Both the position numbers and the translations under genes were made by a program. Positions 58,101 through 64,000 of a DNA stretch of 64,000 nucleotides are shown here, in pieces; positions within the stretch are counted from its first letter, which is position 1, and every line of letters begins with the position of its first letter. Below the pieces are notes generated by a model. That model was not told where the DNA came from, did no database searches, and saw nothing but the letters and a program-made list of their open reading frames with translations. Source of the DNA: Penelope pileata (lineage: Eukaryota; Chordata; Aves; Galliformes; Cracidae); NCBI GenBank assembly GCA_013396635.1, contig WBMW01003196.1:199211-263210 (forward strand), in the 5' to 3' direction.

Positions 58101-61100
58101 AGAACTTGCTTAACACCACTGAAAAAATATGTTTGCAGTATCCCACAGCAGTCATCTAAATCTAGGTTGTCTCTCCCACATAGAGCAAAAACAAGGCATG
58201 GTTAATCTCTGGACTCATCACTGATGGGTAGGTGTACAAAAAGGTGTACCAGTTTTGCCCTAATTCTTCTCTCAGTTGTTTTCAATCCGGCATTTTTGTG
58301 CTGCATGGCAGAAGTGCTCCTTACGTACAGTTATTGCCATGACTACAAAAACCATACGAGAAAGACGGTGGTGGAGGAAAAGGTCTCTGCTTTCTTCCCT
58401 CAATTCAGTGCCACCCATTTTCGTCTCAGTTCTGTGATGCAATGATTGATTCCATCAGACTTATTGACATTTTGCGTTCAGACTTAACTAGATTGGAAGC
58501 AGAGATTATACGTAATGAAGGTTTCTGAATTCCAGAATATTTAAGCAAGAAAAATATTTTCATTTGCTCCCCATTACTGCACATAGACATTTTTATCTGT
58601 CTTCAAGTAAACAGATGACAATGGGAGAGGCGCATCTGAAAATTATTCTAGTAAACACTGAAAGTGTAACAGTAAAACTTGGAAAGGAATTTTCATATGA
58701 GCAAATCATATTACAGAAAACAAAAGACATCAAAATTGTAATAAATTCGGTGACATCAACTGTATTTAATTTTCTGCAATTCTCAATATACTTGTAACCA
58801 CTGAAAGTGCATGCATCAACAAAATAAGGGTATCCGTAACAGTGCTGAGGTATCTTATGAGTTTGTCATTCAAAATACTGCTCCACTTATTTACACTGTT
58901 TCTGTGTTTCCTCTCTTTAAAATTTCTAAACATTGCAAACTAGTGTGTTTCCACAGTAGCTCAGTGCTGTACTGTGAGCTTTCCTAGCGATTTCTGGCAC
59001 ATTAGCAGTGCTGACAAAAAGATTACTAACAGGGCAGAAGACAAATGCAGAACGAACTATGCCTGACACTTGTTTTACGTGGACTATGCTGCAGAGCTAT
59101 TTCAAATTAAGGATTAGGATATTAGTAAATAATAGCAAAATCTTAGCCCCTAACTTAGTGAACATTTTCGTTAGCAAAAACAGACATTGAAAAGACAGGT
59201 ACCTTCAACTGGTAATAGATAATTTCAGTGAGACAATCAGTAGCAGGATAAAAAAAAGGATCTTTTCACTACCTATGGACCTTCCTCACACTTTTCTCTG
59301 CACTGACATTCTCAAGATACGTCATAAAAAAGGTAATCTAATTGACCGAAAACAGCAAATAAAACTAAGCAAACTTTGTCAAAAAAAAGTGACATACTCA
59401 ATTTATTCCAAATTATTTGAAGACTGGAGAACTTTGGTTTTGCTTTCAAATGATTTACTTTCCCATAAAATCACAATAATTCCTTAGTACTAATGAAATA
59501 ACTGCAAATTCAACCATCTCAGTTAGAACACTTCAAGTGATATTATGCCTATGTTCTTTAACAGAGGTTGTCTCAAGTGGATTCAGTCCACAAATAAATT
59601 GCTAGGTCAGTAGAGATACAGAATAAAATCCCTTTACAGATGAATTAGGAAGTAGTAATAGCTCTACCATTCAGATATGCTAGCTGTAACCTTGAATTAC
59701 ACCCTTCAAGATGAATGGGCAAGCCCCTTTATGCCTCCATTACTTTCTTACTATGTCAGCTGAGTCAGCTGAATTTGCTGCAAAATGCTAATAAAAAGGT
59801 TGAGGTTTTTTTTTTTCCTTGAACATTGCTTTTTTCCATTAACTAGATGAAAAGCACTGATTTATTTCATATAGAACACTGAACAGAACACTTATCAATG
59901 GCTCAGATGGAATAAAAATAAGCAAAATGAGACTTAAGGGATGATATGTTGATACAACGCCATAGTTACTGCAGTTTATTATAAACTTCAGTGTTTAATA
60001 CCACTGAAGTGTCATATTGTATTTCTCCTTCTTCTTTGATATCATATTATTCAAAAACACACAATGTAACTTTGAAAATGCCATTCCTTGCTAATGGCTA
60101 TATAGATTCCTCATTTCTTACAGAAGTAATAAATACAGCCTCCGATTATTAGTATTGACTTCTTACAAAATAGTACTATAGTTCAGCTCCTCACATACAA
60201 ACAGCGGGATGCCACAGCAATCAGAGTCAAATGTTGGTCACCCATTTGCTCCAATGAAATTGCAAATTTGTTCAAAAAATAAATCTAAAGAACTTGTGCA
60301 TCTGTCTAAGAAATAACAGTGATAAAAATACTACTAAACTCTGCTATGGAATTCTATGAATTTGACCATCTTCAGTGCTAGTTCAGGTAAATTCCATAAA
60401 CTCAGTGTGTGTCATGCATGGTATCCACAGCATTTAGTCAATGTCTCAGACTACACAAAAAGTACATGACACCCTTAAGTGATGGTTTATTACCCTTATA
60501 TATGCAATTAAACCTAAAAGCAAAACATTTCTTCTTAAAGAAAATCAAAGTTATATGGGAAATTGTACAGATTGTATCCATGGGAGAGAATTTCAACTTC
60601 AGAGAACAACATACCTTCAGCGGACCTTGTAGCCGAAACTAAATCATGTCAACAAAGTAACTGTAGATATAATCAATATAATTGAAATTGACTGTGATAA
60701 AAATTGCTAGCTAGTGTATAATTAATCTAGCACAGGTAACTTGTGAATAAAACCTCTTATGTTTCATATTTAGGTTATTGCTGCAGAATATGTCATAGCT
60801 GAAGATCAGAAAATCAAAATTCAGATATGATGAAACAGATATTACACAGCTGACCAAAGACGTCATTCAATTCATACTGCTCATAAAAACTATTATAGTA
60901 ATCTTGAGCCTCCAAGCTAGATCAGCTTCCTTGAGACAGATGATGAGTACTGAGAACAATAAGCCTTTAATTAGATTGGCCATCTGAAAAGAGAGAGATT
61001 ACAACTGAACGTACCCTAATGAAGTTTTTAATGCACATCATGACTGCTGAACAAGGAAGTGGGATACATCAACAACCTTTGTTTACTGGCCTTATGGACT

Positions 61101-64000
61101 CTGGGAACCTGCCTACAGAGGCAGAACTCTGCTTTGAATAATTCAGCCTGATGAGCAAAGCAGGTAGACATCCTTAAGGACAGCTAACTGGCTGGTTGTA
61201 AATATTCTTAAGAAAATGAGGTAAAAAGAACAACAGGTTTTTGAAAATGGAAAGCTTTGGAATGATTTATCAGTGATTACTTCAAATTGTTTGCTGTGTA
61301 ACAGAGAAGATAGTGCTGGTGATGATGCTAGTAAGGAAAATGTCTGATTCGCTCACTCTCAACACATGGTACCAGAAGTAGAACAAAGATTAGAAAATAG
61401 TGTCAGAAAATTGTAATCAAAAACATTTAACAAAATGAAACTTCTCAATGAGGGAAGGTAAAGACTGTTGGGGAATGTTCCAGCTATTCTACTCTCTTTG
61501 AGAGCCACCAATGTCAGGAGGAAAAAAAAACAGGTAAAAAGAAGCTTTATTGTCCACAACTTTTCCTTTTAGAGTGCTTGACGTGTTGAATGTTGTGCTA
61601 GGTAAGTATTAGGTTCTAGGAACTAATCCTGACAGACTATGTACCTGATATTATCTGCATGGCCATAAGAAAAGGCACTGTGAAACACATAGTTAAAAAT
61701 TTGGTCTCTTAATACAAGGAGAATGCAAATGGAGTGCCTTAGTAGAGGGTTAGAAGCATATATTTCAGTATGTCTTCTGCCTATGCACTACATCCACATG
61801 AACAGAGGTCTAGAGTGGAGTGAAAAGTACATAAATATCAAACAAAATAACTGAGATATTAAAAAGAAAAAGAAGTCTAATGTGTCCTAGGGAATCTTGT
61901 TCTATTGAGCTTTTCAGTTTAGTAATATTGACCAGTTCATGGTGTCCTATGTAATATAAAAATTATAAGTTGCTGTTTGCAGCAGTGATTTCATTAGTGT
62001 CCAATTTGTGATGTTTCTTTTTCAGTGGATTTTTTTGACTTAGCTTTACCGATGATGTTAGAGAGGTTGCTAAGCTTGAAGTAGATGGAGTAGCATAGGA
62101 ATTGCCATGCAGTGGATAATGGGATTTGTCACATATACATGCTTATTTCTGCCCTTCAAAATGTCATAGAATTTGAATTCAGATGCTCCATTGTATCTAC
62201 ATGTGTCAAAGTACACGTACTAAATAAGATAACTGATGCAAAAAGAGAATTACTAGAAGTGGAAAAGAAATTAGAAATAGGGTTAGAATTAGGCAAGAGA
62301 TATTTACTGGCAGATCTTTATTGCTACTTCCATTGGTGTTGCTAAGGGTTAACTAAGATTCTGCATCTATAGCAAATCCTGCTAAGGCAGTTATGGATTC
62401 ATCTGCCAGAACAGGTCCGCCAAGAAGCTTGCCCTAGAAATTTAGCTTCTATGGGACTGACTCATTTTCTGGGTATGACAAATCCAGACAAATTTGCTGA
62501 CAAATGTCTGCTTGTACAAGATTAAAGTGCAGGACTTTTCCCGTTAGAGGTCGTATCATAATTGTACTATGAGTTCCATTCTTGCCATTATATTCTTAAA
62601 TAATTTGAATGTATTAGTTTTGCTTGTCCGCCTTAAAAATAATGGACAGGATTAAAACATGTCAGTGAAGAAGGATGTCCGTATGGCCTTTCATATCAGG
62701 TTAAGCTCTAATACTAGATAAAGTGGCAGCAATACAAATTCCTTTTACAAACACAACAACCCAGAGGTCATGACAATCTTCTCTGACTATCTGTCTTAGC
62801 AGTCTAGTAACCTGTCCTGATGCAGCTGTGGTTTAATAATATTCCAAAAAAAGAACAACTCAATTCATACATCAGGAACTAGACCTAAAATATACCATAA
62901 TCTCATTCTGTACCAGTAGATATCAATAGACTGATTATATTCTCCTAAAGGACTTGAACCTTCAAAGCTACTTACCATTGGCCTGCTAGTTACTTAATGA
63001 ATGGGCAAATGAATTATTTAAAAGAATTATTGTGTCCAGCTCTGTCTTCTTAAAATCACTCATTCTGAAGAAAAAAGTTCAAGCATGCAAAGCTCATCTA
63101 TCGTTAGCTTCAAGCAGCCAAAAAAGTCTAGGTTCAAATTAGCTTGCAACAGGTGTCACCTTTTCAAGCTTATTACTAAACAGATCAGCACTCAATAGAA
63201 CAAACATACCCAGAATGTTCTGGGAGGTGTTTTTTTTTTTATCCTGAGATATGAAGAAGTCTGCACCTCCATCCATTATGAGATTACAAGCAGAAGGAAA
63301 AAAGACAGCTTTTAACAGTTTGTTATCCATATCAGCTAAACATCTGACTAGAGTGTGCATGCTGTGACTTCATAATTTCACAATGGATGCATGTGCAAAG
63401 TAAATTACTTTTCTTGCAAAAGTGAACCTATCAAAAGCTCTCTATCAAATACCTCTCTCCTTCAATGTACTGGCCATTTATTCCAGGCACAAGGCAATCT
63501 CTATACTTAAGTCCTCTGAGGTACTGAAGATGGTCCTCAAGCACAGCTGCCTCAGCCTTTGGCCAAACACGTTCTATACCTCTGCTTGCTGTTGCTTCAC
63601 AACTTCTAGAGGATCAAAGATTGTGCTTTACTCATTTTTCTGGGGCTACTTTACAGATGCTCACAGCACTTTTCCTGCTTCAGGTGAGACCATAAACAGC
63701 AGCAATTATAGGTCATCTAGTTGCATTTGTGACAACTGAACAGTCCATGATATGTAGTGACATAGCAGACATCATTCTGCCTGTGGCCTCTTTGATATCG
63801 GTATATTCAAACCTAGAGCAAGCTCCAATCTGAGATATGCTCAGTTAAGTAGTTAGTCAGAATAAAATGTTAGAAGCCAGTCGCTCAGTACGTTTGAGAA
63901 ACAGCTCTCTATAGCAAATGAGATATGTAGGGTTGATTTTTGTAGACTAAAAGGAACACCAGAATGTGGCCAGCTATTGCTCACATCATGAAGTTGCACT

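Larger units (their letters stand above)
48598..64000. other. Intergenic DNA with no recognised gene
   Basis: About 15 kb without a convincing exon, RNA gene or intact transposon. Open frames up to about 130 codons occur but show no domain, signal peptide or conserved motif I recognise. In human the next gene beyond FAT3 is MTNR1B; no melatonin-receptor-like seven-helix segment is seen here. Two simple repeats (AAAT and AAAAC units) are listed separately. Confidence 0.6.

Noticed and set aside
62112..62345. Glu/Lys-rich open frame (coiled-coil-like end)
   Set aside because: Short, no homology recognised, and no start or splice context; A-rich composition accounts for it.
41000..64000. Possible downstream melatonin receptor (MTNR1B) exons
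   Set aside because: Human gene order suggested looking, but no seven-helix receptor segment is visible on either strand.
1..64000. CRISPR arrays, operons, phage or bacterial defence genes
   Set aside because: The sequence is clearly vertebrate nuclear DNA with spliced genes; no regularly spaced repeats or prokaryotic gene organisation are present.

Overview
This is vertebrate, almost certainly bird, nuclear DNA. Coding sequence is split into short exons by GT-AG introns. The dispersed repeats are CR1 LINEs ending in the avian-type 3' tail (GGATTCTATGA), and one intron holds an internally deleted mariner element that resembles the chicken Galluhop family. A galliform such as chicken is the best guess, but the species cannot be fixed from the sequence alone.

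One protein-coding gene dominates. It is the 3' two-thirds of FAT3, a giant atypical cadherin, on the + strand from 6,514 to the stop at 40,910, with its 3' UTR running to about 41,760. I resolved 21 exons (20 constitutive and one 60-bp cassette). Joined without the cassette they give 9,441 nt in one open frame: 3,146 residues plus stop. The product carries about 21 cadherin repeats, a FAT-type membrane-proximal region, an EGF-like module, a laminin G domain, four more EGF modules, one transmembrane helix (about fragment residues 2741-2761; residue 1 is the codon at 6,514) and a tail of about 385 residues. The tail has proline-rich, WIRS-like and PDZ-ligand motifs and ends HTEV. That ending and the membrane-proximal tail identify FAT3 rather than FAT1. 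The N-terminal third (signal peptide and first dozen or so cadherin repeats) lies upstream of the window.

Layout: 1-6,513 intron with an old CR1 fragment; 6,514-7,215 two exons; 9,621-13,688 one giant exon; 14,338-25,131 eight cadherin exons, with a mariner remnant in one intron; 29,447-30,248 a large exon bridging the last cadherin repeat and the membrane-proximal region; 31,169-33,551 EGF/laminin G exons; 33,762-40,910 transmembrane and cytoplasmic exons; 40,911-about 41,760 3' UTR; and about 42-64 kb of intergenic DNA. In that last part I find only repeats, chiefly a CR1 copy at 47.8-48.6 kb, a possible CTCF motif just past the gene end, and no convincing gene.

No new enzymatic or defence-type system is visible. 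The observations most worth checking are the conserved 20-codon tail cassette, tandem splice acceptors before the laminin G exon, a perfect intronic hairpin between the tail exons, calcium-motif-deficient cadherin linkers, the CTCF-like site at the gene's 3' border, and an apparent flip in strand composition past the gene end.
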